From: Acinetobacter genomosp. 15BJ
Lineage (GTDB): Bacteria > Pseudomonadota > Gammaproteobacteria > Pseudomonadales > Moraxellaceae
DNA: 64,000 nt
NCBI RefSeq assembly: GCF_000400715.1
Contig: NZ_KE007347.1
Location: 815,680-879,679, forward strand
Reading direction: 5' to 3'
Within the stretch, counting starts at the first letter, position 1. Each line of letters opens with the position of its first letter. The translations under genes and the position numbers were made by a program. The notes below the pieces were generated by a model. The model did no database searches. It had not been told where the DNA came from and saw only the letters and a list, made by a program, of their open reading frames with translations. This document shows, in pieces, positions 37,406 through 47,689 of the stretch.

Positions 37406-38635
37406 TTATAATGCTTCAGAAATCATATTATCTGATGTTGCAATATGATATTGATTTCGACCATTACTTTTTGCGATATATAATGCATGATCTGCTTGTG
37501 CAACAAACTCAGAAAGACTGTCACCTACACAGGGAACCATTGTTGCAACGCCTACGCTAATGGTCACATGTTTTGAAACATTGCTACGTGGGTGCAAAAT
37601 TCCAATATTACGTACTAACTCCATCAGTCTTTGTACCTGAGTAATGGCTTGATCACGGTCAGTCATTGAGAAGAGTAGTAGAAACTCTTCACCACCGTAG
37701 CGTGCTGCCAGATCACCACTACGCGAGGCGATAGAGCCCAACATAATCGCAATTCGTCGTAAGCACTGATCACCTTGAATATGCCCTAAAGTGTCGTTAT
37801 AGAGCTTAAAGAAGTCGATATCAATCATCATGATGGTAATCGGCATCTCATGGCGTGTTGCTCTTTTCCACTCATTTTCCAATACTTCGTCTAGGTAGCG
37901 TCGATTGGCAAGACCAGTTAAAGCGTCTTGCTGGGATAAAATAGACAACTGTTGTGCTTGTCGCATCAATTCTAAACGATTGAGTTCAATCATGCAGTTC
38001 TGTAAATAGTTCTCACGGTGCTGGCGGTCAGTTGCATAAGCAAGTGCCATACCCAGAAAACTACTGAAGGTATAAGTACGGTTGAGGAAGGTCCAGTCAA
38101 TTGCACCGCTAAACCATGTACTCGCCGCAATACCAATCAACCCACCGATCCAACCTGCAATGATGGCAGTGTAGAAACGCATTCCTACAAAAGCATAGAT
38201 GATGACAACTGCATACATCATCGCAGCATGGAACAAAACATTATTTTGTCCTTGCTCTAATACGTTAATGATGGTGAAAGAGATTGCTACGGCACCTGTT
38301 GAGCCAATACAAACATAGTAATCGAACCACTTATTCATGCTTGGCAGGAACGAAAGTAACCATGCCAAGGTAATGATGATACCCACCCAACCGTAGGTTG
38401 CCATCCAAGTAATACGTAGGTCTGTAGGTAAAACCTGATAAATACCGAAGCTTAGAAATAGATATAAACCTAAAATAATAGGGGCGCGATAGCGGAACTC
38501 ATGCGCAGCCTCATTTCTGTACTGATCTCGATAGATCACTTCTAATTCTTTAGGAAACCAAACTAAATTTAGCCCGCGAGAAATTAACAAGTCGATTTGT
38601 TCTTGTCCCAAAATATTGGAAGCTTTCAACTTCAT
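37406..38635 (-). CDS. Membrane diguanylate cyclase (GGDEF domain)
   Basis: 409 residues from ATG 38635 (a TTG at 38656 is also in frame). About six TM helices fill residues 45-215; a GGDEF domain occupies ~245-405. The active site is RYGGEEF, and an inhibitory RxxD (RSGD) sits five residues before it, so product inhibition by c-di-GMP is expected. It makes c-di-GMP from GTP; the input signal of the membrane part is unknown. A hairpin (GCCGCA.../TGCGGC, 37310-37340) lies downstream. Confidence 0.88.
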   Translation of the reverse strand: MKLKASNILGQEQIDLLISRGLNLVWFPKELEVIYRDQYRNEAAHEFRYRAPIILGLYLFLSFGIYQVLPTDLRITWMATYGWVGIIITLAWLLSFLPSMNKWFDYYVCIGSTGAVAISFTIINVLEQGQNNVLFHAAMMYAVVIIYAFVGMRFYTAIIAGWIGGLIGIAASTWFSGAIDWTFLNRTYTFSSFLGMALAYATDRQHRENYLQNCMIELNRLELMRQAQQLSILSQQDALTGLANRRYLDEVLENEWKRATRHEMPITIMMIDIDFFKLYNDTLGHIQGDQCLRRIAIMLGSIASRSGDLAARYGGEEFLLLFSMTDRDQAITQVQRLMELVRNIGILHPRSNVSKHVTISVGVATMVPCVGDSLSEFVAQADHALYIAKSNGRNQYHIATSDNMISEAL

Positions 38636-38929
38636 CTTATCTCTCACCACTCCCAAATGTTGTTATAAATGTCAAAATAGGGATTATTTTTTTACTACGT
38701 TACACTGATTTAAATAGAATGTGTATTAGATTATAAAAAAATATTAATTTTTATATAAGGGTCATTGCCTAATATAATGATTCAAGTTTAAATTAGATTC
38801 AAGAAATAAAAACTGTTACAAACTAAATCACAAATGATTGTATCTTTACGGTATTAGGATACAATTTATAAAAAAGCAGCAATCATCGAAGGTGATTGGA
38901 TTAAGTCATACGAAATAGGATGCATCGCA

Positions 38930-39676
38930 ATGACTGCTATGAATCAATATGGAACAAAATTAGAAATTACACCCCATTCGGGTTGGGCGCAACGATTCTG
39001 GGATGAATTATTACCCTCAAAAGAACGGGTGAGTAAACATCCGTTATTCTTAGATATGGCCAATGGCTGTTTAAGCCTTGAATGCTTTCGTTCAGCCTTA
39101 CTGAATTTTTATCCACTCGTCGCACATTTCCCTTCCTATATGGCGGGATCACTAGCAAAAGCGACGGCTTTTTCACTGGATGGGGTAACGGAAACCAGAG
39201 ACTGGCTGATTCAAAACATCAAAGTTGAGGAGCGGCATTTGAACTGGTATCAGGACTGGGCGGGTGGCTTTGGTCTAACCGTTGAAATGTTGAATAACGT
39301 GAAACCACCTGTTGTAATGAATGCTGTTAATCACTTCTTGTGGGATGTTAATTTTCGTGGAAGTCTAGCAGAGAGTATTGCGGCAACTAATCTTGCGATT
39401 GAGTGGGCGACAGGTGATTGGACCATCCAAGTCTATAAAGGGATTCAAACCTATACTCAAAACCCTGAAGTAAGCATTAACAAACGTTCTCTCGCTTGGC
39501 TAAGAGCGCATGCGCATTATGATGATCTTCATCCTTATGAAGCGATGGAGCTGATTAAGCGCTTATGTGATAAAGACCCTGAGCAGCAAAGAAAAGCTTT
39601 CTTGGCCGCAAAAGAAGGCTTGGAATATTATGAACTTGCCCTAGATGAGTGCTATAAGCTACAGCATAAAAATTAA
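38930..39676 (+). CDS. TenA/PqqC-like, heme-oxygenase-fold diiron-type protein
   Basis: 248 helical residues. Candidate metal ligands appear in the usual spacing: Glu/His in VEERHLNWYQDW (about 99-110), Glu in LAIEWATG, and AHAHYDDLHPYEAM. This is the HDO/TenA-like fold used by PqqC and CADD-type oxidases. Often annotated as a TenA regulator, but the ligands suggest an oxygen-using enzyme (inference). Confidence 0.7.
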   Translation: MTAMNQYGTKLEITPHSGWAQRFWDELLPSKERVSKHPLFLDMANGCLSLECFRSALLNFYPLVAHFPSYMAGSLAKATAFSLDGVTETRDWLIQNIKVEERHLNWYQDWAGGFGLTVEMLNNVKPPVVMNAVNHFLWDVNFRGSLAESIAATNLAIEWATGDWTIQVYKGIQTYTQNPEVSINKRSLAWLRAHAHYDDLHPYEAMELIKRLCDKDPEQQRKAFLAAKEGLEYYELALDECYKLQHKN

Positions 39677-39719
39677 GAGCTTGAGCATTGTGTTGGGAAA
39701 AGGTTGAATAATACTCAAA

Positions 39720-39757
39720 AGAAAAATCTCCTCGGTATTTACTACAACCGAGGAGAT
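39720..39757 (-). terminator. Terminator after phospholipase C gene
   Basis: Stem ATCTCCTCGGT/ACCGAGGAGAT with a minus-strand T-run (TTTTTC). Confidence 0.75.
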
Positions 39758-39782
39758 GAAACTTGCTATTTGGTGTTAAGCC

Positions 39783-42011
39783 CTAAACCATCGCAGGGTC
39801 ACTCACCGAATCTTCACCTGTTTCTACACGACCAGCAAAACGACGATAAAACTTAGCATCTTGAGTACACGTCACGGCAAAATCATACCATTGCCAAGCA
39901 TCTTTCAATTCCCAATGCTGAGTGGCACTTTGTCCTGCTTTTACGGTTAGTTTCAGTGGAGCGTCAGTACGATAAACCACCGGGGTGATCACCAGCTCAA
40001 TATCTTTAGTGCCCGTATTGTTCAAATCAACATACACATTGCCGTTGGCAATATCATAACAAACACGAATCTCAGGATTGATTTGCAAATCTTGATTACG
40101 GTTCAGATCACCCTTGAAATGTCGATGAAAGCCATTCGGTCCCATCACCCAAAGATCATATAAGCCTTGATTGTCTTTCTGCACATTCCAGACATCATCG
40201 AGTGTTTTTCCTGCCTCTACAATGTAACGGCGTGGAACTCGACTTAAATTTAATTTGTCGTAGACATGAAAAACTGCGCCTTGTGTCCCTGTGTTTGAAA
40301 ACAGCAGTTTGACTGTTCCATCATTTAGGCAGCGTGCACTGGTATGCAATTCATAAGGCAGCGCTTTTGAACGACGGATACCGCTGGCTTGAATAGGCAA
40401 CTGCAAATTGGTTGGAATAGGGACATTGGGTAACTTTTGCTGTGAGTTACGCAATTGATCCGCTTGCTCACGGGTTTGTTTGCCGTTTAGTGAGGGTAGT
40501 ACATCCTCATTCGGGTTTTTAAAGTTGAATGCAGAGGTCAAATCTCCACACACCGCACGGCGATAAGGACTGATATTGCTTTCTTTAACGCCAAAACGTT
40601 TTTCGAGGAACATCAATACCGACGTATGATCAAATACTTGAGAGTTAACGCTACCCCCACGACTCCAAGGTGAAATCACAAATAAGGGAACGCGGGGACC
40701 AGGACCATAAACACCATTGTCCTTGTTCGGTTGGCTGGTGCTGCCTAGCGGTGCATCATGCACATAATATTCATGACGCATATCAGCAGGGCTGAGGGTT
40801 GATTTTCCTGCATAAGTATTATCTGGCTGTAATGTTGGTGCTGATGGAGAAGGAACATGGTCAAAATAACCATCATTTTCATCAAAATTGATCAGGAAAA
40901 CAGTTTTGCTCCAAACTTCAGGTACGGCTGTTAACGCATCTAAGATTTCTTGAATAAACCATGAGCCTTGTACTGGGCTTGATGGTCCAGGATGTTCACA
41001 ATAAATGGAAGGTGCATTAATCCATGATACCTGTGGCAATCTGCCAGTTTTGATATCATTTTTAAATGCATCTAGGAATTCTTCAGGTTTATTACCCGGT
41101 AAGGTGTTTGCAATGCCTTTATAAAGCGGATTTTTGGCATTATCTGTAGTGGCATCATAGGCTTTGTAAGGCAACTTTTGTGCAGCTGCATTGTAAGGGC
41201 TGTTCGGTGCTCCACCACTTGAGACTGGATAACCCGAATCGATATTGGCTTTTCTAAAGGTACGGAATGCACCTAACATGTTATCGCCCCATTCGTCAGG
41301 CATATTCTGATAACAAATCCAATTGATTCCAGCTTCTTCTAGGCGTTCAGCATAGGTTTTCCATGTATAGCCGACATCCACCGTTTTAGGATCGCCATCA
41401 ATCCAGTCCCATTCATTATTGACAAATGCGGTACTGGTTGGCACTGCACCATTGGTTCCTGTTAAATGGAACGAACGATTGGCATCTGTACCAGTATGCA
41501 TGGAGCAGTGATAAGCATCACAAATGGTAAATGCATTGGCCAATGCAAATTGATAAGGGATTTCCTGTTCCTTGAAATAGCCCATGGCATAGTCAGTCTT
41601 ATAGGTTGGCCAGTTTGACATACGGCCATTGTCCCATGCTTTTTGACTATCTACCCAAGTGTGATTTGTGCCTGGCGCACGTTGCGCATTGTTGCTTGAG
41701 CCATCTAAATGAAAGGGTGTTAGTAAGGCACCATTACTGCGTTGCTGTTGCCAAACGGTACGTCCATTTTGCAAAGGAATAGTCAAACGATCGGCAAAAC
41801 CACGAACACCTTTTAAGGTTCCAAAATAATGGTCAAATGAGCGGTTTTCCTGCATGAGGATCACGACATGCTCAACATCTTGAATAGTGCCTGTTTTATT
41901 ATTGGCAGGAATGGCTAAAGCTTTTTGAATGCTGGCTGGAAAGGTGGTCAAAGCGGCAGCACCAAAGCCCGTTTTAAGTGTATTTGCTAAAAATTGACGA
42001 CGATTAATCAC
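39783..42011 (-). CDS. plc: Phosphocholine-specific phospholipase C (secreted)
   Basis: 742 residues, starting at GTG 42011. A twin-arginine-type signal (INRRQFLANTLKTGFGAAAL) directs Tat export. The phosphoesterase domain opens with VEHVVILMQENRSFDHYFG and carries INFDENDGYFDHVPSPSAPT and HTSVLMFLEKRFGV. Two DUF756 repeats follow (~550-720). It cleaves phosphatidylcholine/sphingomyelin outside the cell. A small lipoprotein gene lies just upstream. Confidence 0.93.
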   Translation of the reverse strand: MINRRQFLANTLKTGFGAAALTTFPASIQKALAIPANNKTGTIQDVEHVVILMQENRSFDHYFGTLKGVRGFADRLTIPLQNGRTVWQQQRSNGALLTPFHLDGSSNNAQRAPGTNHTWVDSQKAWDNGRMSNWPTYKTDYAMGYFKEQEIPYQFALANAFTICDAYHCSMHTGTDANRSFHLTGTNGAVPTSTAFVNNEWDWIDGDPKTVDVGYTWKTYAERLEEAGINWICYQNMPDEWGDNMLGAFRTFRKANIDSGYPVSSGGAPNSPYNAAAQKLPYKAYDATTDNAKNPLYKGIANTLPGNKPEEFLDAFKNDIKTGRLPQVSWINAPSIYCEHPGPSSPVQGSWFIQEILDALTAVPEVWSKTVFLINFDENDGYFDHVPSPSAPTLQPDNTYAGKSTLSPADMRHEYYVHDAPLGSTSQPNKDNGVYGPGPRVPLFVISPWSRGGSVNSQVFDHTSVLMFLEKRFGVKESNISPYRRAVCGDLTSAFNFKNPNEDVLPSLNGKQTREQADQLRNSQQKLPNVPIPTNLQLPIQASGIRRSKALPYELHTSARCLNDGTVKLLFSNTGTQGAVFHVYDKLNLSRVPRRYIVEAGKTLDDVWNVQKDNQGLYDLWVMGPNGFHRHFKGDLNRNQDLQINPEIRVCYDIANGNVYVDLNNTGTKDIELVITPVVYRTDAPLKLTVKAGQSATQHWELKDAWQWYDFAVTCTQDAKFYRRFAGRVETGEDSVSDPAMV

Positions 42012-42042
42012 GATATTTTCCCTATCTTAGTTATTCTTATGC

Positions 42043-42198
42043 TTATGGTGCACAGCGCATGACTGGTTTTTTAGTTTCATCAGGTTTAGCTGCGACCTGA
42101 TCGTCATTTGAGTCATTACACGCGGTGAGTGCCAATAAAATGGGGAAAACATAAAGACATGCTAGCCATCGTTTGGTTTTTTTCAACATTTGCTTCAT
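42043..42198 (-). CDS. Small lipoprotein
   Basis: About 51 residues from ATG 42198 (or 48 from ATG 42189). An N-terminal hydrophobic stretch ends in LLALTAC, a good lipobox, followed by an Asn/Asp-rich tail and a second Cys at the end (MRCAP). It sits 31 nt upstream of the phospholipase gene on the same strand. Function is unknown; an envelope partner of the enzyme is possible. Confidence 0.6.
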   Translation of the reverse strand: MKQMLKKTKRWLACLYVFPILLALTACNDSNDDQVAAKPDETKKPVMRCAP

Positions 42199-42412
42199 CC
42201 ATAACAAAGATGTCAACACACTAGACAGACCTTGTGACAGCTCAGTGTCATCTTTATGACCATTCATTGACGTTTCATATGAAAGTTGGTGTAAAGCACG
42301 CAAATTGGTTATTGTAAAAATTAGTTTTAAAAAAATTCAATTCACCATCAAGTGGATTTCGATTCAGGTAGAAAACAGAGGTGATCATTCGCTTATTTTT
42401 TGCTAAGATATT

Positions 42413-42431
42413 ACTAATGATTCTCATTATC
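42413..42431 (+). promoter_or_regulatory. Fur box upstream of fecI-like gene
   Basis: ACTAATGATTCTCATTATC matches the 19-bp Fur consensus at about 15 positions and ends 8 nt before the sigma-factor start codon. Confidence 0.8.
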
Positions 42432-42438
42432 TTTTAAA

Positions 42439-42924
42439 ATGTCTGATCCAATCAATACTCTCTATCGTCAACATCATTCTTGGCTGTATCAATGGCTTAA
42501 ACGACGCCTCAATCATAGTGAAGATGCAGCAGATTTAGCTCACGATACCTTTATTCGTATTTTAAAGCGTAAAGATCAATTGTATTTTGATCAGCCGCGT
42601 GCGTTGTTAACCACAGTTGCCAAAGGCATATTAATTAATTGGTACCAGCGTAAATCGATAGAAAAAGCCTATTTGGAAGCACTGAGTAGTCGACCTGAGT
42701 ATGATGAGATTAGTCCTGAGCAAAAAATATCAGCAATTGAATCACTCTGTTTGATTAACCAACTTTTAAATCAAATGCCTAAACGTCAACAGCAAGTGTT
42801 TATCTGGTCTCAACTTGAGGGGCTTACACAGCAAGAGATCGCGTCTCGTTTGAATATTTCTACACGAACGGTTATGCGAGATGTGGTTGCTGTACTGACT
42901 CAATGTTTAGTGATTATGGATTGA
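42439..42924 (+). CDS. ECF sigma factor, FecI type
   Basis: 161 residues: region 2 (LYQWLKRRLNHSEDAADLAHDTFIRILK) and region 4 helix-turn-helix (LTQQEIASRLNISTRTVMRDV). FecI-type sigma factors transcribe a cognate TonB-receptor gene on signal from FecR. The Fur box upstream implies expression in iron limitation. 7 nt to fecR. Confidence 0.93.
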   Translation: MSDPINTLYRQHHSWLYQWLKRRLNHSEDAADLAHDTFIRILKRKDQLYFDQPRALLTTVAKGILINWYQRKSIEKAYLEALSSRPEYDEISPEQKISAIESLCLINQLLNQMPKRQQQVFIWSQLEGLTQQEIASRLNISTRTVMRDVVAVLTQCLVIMD

Positions 42925-42931
42925 TATTGAA

Positions 42932-43891
42932 ATGTCTCAGACACAAATTTTACAAGAGGCAGCTGAATGGATTGTGCTGATTCAGGCATCAGCATTAACC
43001 GAGGCTCAGCAGATCGAATTTGAAGCGTGGAAAAATCAAAGCGAAGTACATCAAACCGCATGGCTTAAAGCAGAGTATTTACTGAGCAGTTTTGAACATT
43101 TTCCTGAAAATGGTCATGCAATTATTAAAAAGAGCAGTCAAACTACACGGTTCCAGTGGACTAAACACCTTGTTGTGGCTTGTATTACATGCTTGGGCAG
43201 TATCATTGCATGGAATTCTGATTATAAATATTTGTGGCTTTCAGATTACAGCACAGCTATGGGGCAGCAGAAGAATGTGAGACTTGAAGATGGTACACAA
43301 CTCCAATTAAATACTAATACCGCACTAGATATTCAATATACACCGCATCAGCGAACACTTCGATTACATTATGGCGAAATACAGATTCATACTGCAAAAG
43401 AGATCCAAAGCCATCGACCATTTTTTGTCGAGACTGAAAATGCGCATTTACAAGCACTGGGAACAATTTTTAATGTGCAGTATCTCAAAAATAAACAACA
43501 GCAAACCTGTTTAGGCGTAATTGAAAGTGCGGTCAAGGTCACTTTGAATCAATCTAAAAAAATGACAGTTGTGCGGGCAGGTGAGCAGTTATGTTTTGAT
43601 GGAACTGACTTTAAAGCGTTGGGGCAGCTTGATCCGAATGTATTGGTTTGGAAAAATCAGATGATTATGGCATTTGAAATGCCTTTAGAGCAGCTATTGC
43701 AAGAGATTGGGCGTTATCAGTATCAATATGTTGATCTCGACGCTCAATTAAGAGCATTAAAAGTCTCTGGTTCTTATCCAACAAATAACTTGGCCCATCT
43801 ACAGTCTGCTTTGGAATTAAGTTATCCGCTTAAAATGGAACGGCATTTAGGTAATCGTGTTCTCATAATTCGGGCTAGAAATGAAAAATAA
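42932..43891 (+). CDS. FecR-type anti-sigma/signal transducer
   Basis: 319 residues: N-terminal FecR domain (EAAEWIVLIQASALTEAQQIEFEAW), a single TM at about 70-90 and the periplasmic FecR core (VRLEDGTQLQLNTNTALDI), then a C-terminal STN-contact domain. It relays receptor occupancy to the FecI-type sigma. Confidence 0.93.
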   Translation: MSQTQILQEAAEWIVLIQASALTEAQQIEFEAWKNQSEVHQTAWLKAEYLLSSFEHFPENGHAIIKKSSQTTRFQWTKHLVVACITCLGSIIAWNSDYKYLWLSDYSTAMGQQKNVRLEDGTQLQLNTNTALDIQYTPHQRTLRLHYGEIQIHTAKEIQSHRPFFVETENAHLQALGTIFNVQYLKNKQQQTCLGVIESAVKVTLNQSKKMTVVRAGEQLCFDGTDFKALGQLDPNVLVWKNQMIMAFEMPLEQLLQEIGRYQYQYVDLDAQLRALKVSGSYPTNNLAHLQSALELSYPLKMERHLGNRVLIIRARNEK

Positions 43892-44087
43892 TTGAGAATT
43901 CCTGTCAGCTTTTGGGCTTTAGACGAGTAATACAGTTAAACAAGCTCACTGGCAAAGCCTTATCGTAACGACCTTTGTACTACGGGGGGCTATATATTTA
44001 GAAAGTGCTTTTTTCTGCTGAGATGAAACAGAGTAAAAAATTGAAATTTAATGTCATATTTTTGGAAATCACTTGGTAATGATTATT

Positions 44088-44106
44088 GAAAATGAAAATC
44101 ATTAGC
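44088..44106 (+). promoter_or_regulatory. Fur box upstream of TonB receptor gene
   Basis: GAAAATGAAAATCATTAGC fits the Fur consensus well; an overlapping upstream half-site GGTAATGATTATT begins at 44075. Confidence 0.75.
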
Positions 44107-44110
44107 AAGT

Positions 44111-46813
44111 ATGGATCTTCCAATGAAATTTAAAAAGCAAACATTAGCAATCCTCATACACTGTTTTTGTATCAGTGGGGTTTATGCAGAAATAACTTCA
44201 TCTAATCAGGTATTAGACAAGCCAGCTGTAGAGAGAACCTATCAAATTGCAGAGAACCCATTGGGCTACGTGCTGTCAAGTTTTGCAGCACAGTCTGGTA
44301 TCGTCTTAAGTTATGATTCTGATCAGCTAAAAGGCCTGAAAAGTAAGGGAATATCAGGAAAGTACTCGGTTAAGCAGGGTTTTGACTATCTCTTGGCAGA
44401 TCAACCTTATCAAGTCATCAAACAAGGGCAAACCTATCTCTTAGTTCCCAAAAACAGTTCTATGCTCGGTCATGCGGAAAAACTGACTTCTCATGCAAAT
44501 ACGCATTTACTCTTAGAGCAGGATGCTAAAGCTATTGTGGTCATGCCAGAAATAAAAGTGAATGCCGAACCACAAAAGCAAAAGGTGAATACAACTCATC
44601 TTGATCGAGAACAGATTAGTCGATTTAGAGGAACGGGCAATGGGGATGTCTTTTCCGATATTGCAGGGGTACAGGTCAACAGTTTACGTAATGAAGCGGG
44701 TGCGATAGATATTGGAATCCGTGGTATGCAGGGTGAAGGGCGCGTCCCCGTGATTATTGATGGTAGTTTACAGTCCAGTCATACCTTCCGAGGTTATCAA
44801 GGCGAGAGTGACCGTACTTATATCGATATGGATTTGATCAGCCAAATTGAGGTTGAGAAAGGTGCATCACGGGCTAAATTTAGCGTAGGCGGAATTGGGG
44901 GAATTGTAAAAATGCGAACCCTAAGTGCCAATGACATTTTACTGCCGAATCAAAATGCAGGTGTCATGCTCAAAGGAAGTTTTTATAACAATAACAGAAC
45001 GCCTCAAACCTCAGACAATGAAAAGGAGCAAATGTCTTATTTGCTTCACAATAAAATTTCGTCTCATAATTTTCAAAATGGTGCTGGCACATTGGCACTG
45101 GCTTATCGAAACGACATGTTTGATTTGGTTGCTGCTTATAGTAAACGAGAAGTTGGTAATTACTATGCTGGAAAACATGGCATTGAGTATTACGAAAAGC
45201 GGGATATTGTCGATGTTAGTCCAGGTCAAGAGGTGGTGAATACCAGTTATCAAAGTGATTCAGGCATTATTAAAGCAGGTATGAATATCACTGAAGAACA
45301 CCGTGTCGAGGTAAATTTACGACGTCATGACCAAAAAGCGGGTGAAGTCATGGCTTTTTATTGGAGTCGATCCAAAGTGATTGACCCTAATTCACCACCT
45401 TACGGATATATCGATGACGCGTATGTTGAGCCAAAATACATAGAAGATGCTTATACCATGCCGCAGTGGTCTCTAGGTTCAGCAGCTGTTAATGCATTTA
45501 GTACCAGTTATACCTATAAGCCGAAACACAACTCTTTGGTAGATCTCGAATTAGGGGTGTGGCATACCAACGCTAAATATCGCCAGCACAATGGCATGAT
45601 TGGGATGAAGAATTCGAGTTATGGAGATCAATATTGGGGGAGTTTCCAAGATTATCGTAGTGGTCTAAACTTAGAAAATACCAGTAAATTTGATCAGGTC
45701 ACATTGAATTATGGTTTAACCTACGACGAACAGCGTATGAAGCCGCGTCATCTGGTTGATCATGAAATTGCGCGGGATGGATTACGCCAAGAGTCCTCAG
45801 TTTTCCTCAATGGCGACTATCTTTTTAATGACTTTAGTTTAAGTTTAGGGAGTAAATGGCATAAAGCCAAAGTGAAAGACTATGGTGATCAGTATCGACC
45901 AATGACACCTGTGGCTCATTCGGACTTAAATAATAAGGGTTATGCTTTACGTAACTTTGGAGGGAACATCGATTGGATGTCTCAACTCAACTATAAGTTG
46001 TGGGACGGTATTGATCTTTATGGAAAACTCTCCAATACACATCGTAGCCCAAGTCTGTTTGAATCAACTGTTTCAGGTCAAACCTTTAGTTATGATCCAG
46101 ACCTGCCGATTAAACCTGAGAATTCACGTCTTATTGAGTTAGGATTTATCGGTGAGCGTGAAAACGTGTTTGCTCAAGATGACCATTTGAAATTTAACCT
46201 GAATTATTTCCGTAACCAGACTAAGGATTTTCTGACACAGGGAGTACAAAGAAAAGATATTCCGAACCAAATTACGCCTGACTTTATTCTTCCCTATACA
46301 AGCTCTTATACATTCGTCAATTACAATCAAGTTGTAATGAAGGGCTTGGAGTTTGATCTTTCCTATAATCATCCGAGTTTCTTTACCAGTTTAAATGGAA
46401 CTTTGTATCAAGCACCTAAAGTTTGTCCTGCAAGTAAAGCGGAATGTAATGAGGTGGGTGATTCTTGGAGTCTGATTTCAACTCGACTGCCAGCGCGTAA
46501 GATTTTGAATATCACAGTAGGCAAAAACCTATTTGAGAATAAATTGGTTGTCGGTGCTCGTGCTAAATATCATTCTGAAAAGACAAACCCTAAAGGTTGG
46601 TTGGCTGGTACAGGTGTAAGTGGACGAGCTGTGACTGAAATCTCTTCTGAAACTTTAATTGATCTGTTTGCAAGCTATAAGTGGAATCCAAATGTCGCTC
46701 TATCATTTAATGTCGATAACTTAACAAATCGCTATAACTTTGATCCTGGTACGGTGATTGGTATGCCGATTCCAGGACGTACCATCAAAGCAGGCGTTGA
46801 AATAAAATTCTAG
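44111..46813 (+). CDS. TonB-dependent outer-membrane receptor/transducer
   Basis: 900 residues (start ATG 44111, or Met5 at 44123). Signal peptide to about 30, an STN signalling domain (~45-120: VLSSFAAQSGIVLSYDSDQL), TonB-dependent plug (~165-280) and a 22-strand barrel ending in F (AGVEIKF). The STN domain and the fecIR genes show it both imports and signals. The size and HasR-like plug suggest heme or hemoprotein, but siderophore uptake is possible. Flanking Fur boxes imply iron control. Confidence 0.88.
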   Translation: MDLPMKFKKQTLAILIHCFCISGVYAEITSSNQVLDKPAVERTYQIAENPLGYVLSSFAAQSGIVLSYDSDQLKGLKSKGISGKYSVKQGFDYLLADQPYQVIKQGQTYLLVPKNSSMLGHAEKLTSHANTHLLLEQDAKAIVVMPEIKVNAEPQKQKVNTTHLDREQISRFRGTGNGDVFSDIAGVQVNSLRNEAGAIDIGIRGMQGEGRVPVIIDGSLQSSHTFRGYQGESDRTYIDMDLISQIEVEKGASRAKFSVGGIGGIVKMRTLSANDILLPNQNAGVMLKGSFYNNNRTPQTSDNEKEQMSYLLHNKISSHNFQNGAGTLALAYRNDMFDLVAAYSKREVGNYYAGKHGIEYYEKRDIVDVSPGQEVVNTSYQSDSGIIKAGMNITEEHRVEVNLRRHDQKAGEVMAFYWSRSKVIDPNSPPYGYIDDAYVEPKYIEDAYTMPQWSLGSAAVNAFSTSYTYKPKHNSLVDLELGVWHTNAKYRQHNGMIGMKNSSYGDQYWGSFQDYRSGLNLENTSKFDQVTLNYGLTYDEQRMKPRHLVDHEIARDGLRQESSVFLNGDYLFNDFSLSLGSKWHKAKVKDYGDQYRPMTPVAHSDLNNKGYALRNFGGNIDWMSQLNYKLWDGIDLYGKLSNTHRSPSLFESTVSGQTFSYDPDLPIKPENSRLIELGFIGERENVFAQDDHLKFNLNYFRNQTKDFLTQGVQRKDIPNQITPDFILPYTSSYTFVNYNQVVMKGLEFDLSYNHPSFFTSLNGTLYQAPKVCPASKAECNEVGDSWSLISTRLPARKILNITVGKNLFENKLVVGARAKYHSEKTNPKGWLAGTGVSGRAVTEISSETLIDLFASYKWNPNVALSFNVDNLTNRYNFDPGTVIGMPIPGRTIKAGVEIKF

Positions 46814-46820
46814 GAGATAA

Positions 46821-46860
46821 GACGATAAGGTTCTTAGCCTAGAGCCTTATCGTTGTTTTA
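46821..46860 (+). terminator. Terminator after TonB receptor
   Basis: Stem ACGATAAGG/CCTTATCGT with a GTTTTA tract; also positioned for the convergent quinone reductase gene. Confidence 0.7.
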
Positions 46861-47559
46861 TTACAGCGGATTCATTCTATCGTCAAAATTTTCCAGTAAC
46901 GGGAATGCTAAGGCTTGTAAATCATCTATGTTTTGCAAGTAGTGTTCGAAATCAATCACAATCTTTTGTCTATCTTCTTGGCTGATATAAGGGACATGAT
47001 AGGCAATGAATGGAGGCAGTACTTCAAAGCCGACATAGGCAAGTGTGCCACGTTGCAACGATGATAAATAATGCTCTATCGGCCCATGTACAGAACCTTC
47101 ACCAAACATATGTTCACGGCCACCGAGTGTTAAACATAGCATGGCTTTTTTCCCAGTCATGCCGCCATGGTTATAAAAGCGTTTACCGCCGTAAAAGAGG
47201 CCAGATACAAATACACGATCAATCCAACCTTTTAAGATGGCAGGTACAGAGGTCCAATATAAAGGAAAGCTAAAAATAACCAGATCAGCACGTTGAACTT
47301 TTTCAATTTCAGCTTGGATATCTGCTGAAAATTGCTGTTGTTTAAATGCATGGCGTTGTTCTAAAGCATAGTTAAAATAATCAGCTTGATTCAGGCTGTC
47401 AAAATCATCTTTAGATGCAACAGGGTTAAAGTTCATTTCATAGAGATCTGAAACCTCGACAGTATGACCTTGCTGTTCAAAAGTCTGCTGCGCTGTATTC
47501 TTAAGCGCAGAGGTAAATGACTGTTGTTCAGGATGCGCATGGACGATCAAAATATGCAT
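46861..47559 (-). CDS. NAD(P)H quinone oxidoreductase, flavodoxin-like fold
   Basis: 232 residues of the NQO/KefF/MdaB type: ILIVHAHPEQQSFTSAL at the start, FSFPLYWTSVPAILKGWIDRVF for flavin binding. It reduces quinones with NAD(P)H. Its divergent neighbour is an AraC-type regulator. Confidence 0.88.
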   Translation of the reverse strand: MHILIVHAHPEQQSFTSALKNTAQQTFEQQGHTVEVSDLYEMNFNPVASKDDFDSLNQADYFNYALEQRHAFKQQQFSADIQAEIEKVQRADLVIFSFPLYWTSVPAILKGWIDRVFVSGLFYGGKRFYNHGGMTGKKAMLCLTLGGREHMFGEGSVHGPIEHYLSSLQRGTLAYVGFEVLPPFIAYHVPYISQEDRQKIVIDFEHYLQNIDDLQALAFPLLENFDDRMNPL

Positions 47560-47689
47560 GATTTCACCAGTTTAAAAGCTGAGTTTTTTAGATAGAGCTA
47601 CTATGCTTAAACTGAGAAAGATGTCATAGTTCATTAACCGCCAATATTTACCATTTTACGCCAAATTTTCGCTGTTTCATGGAGACTGC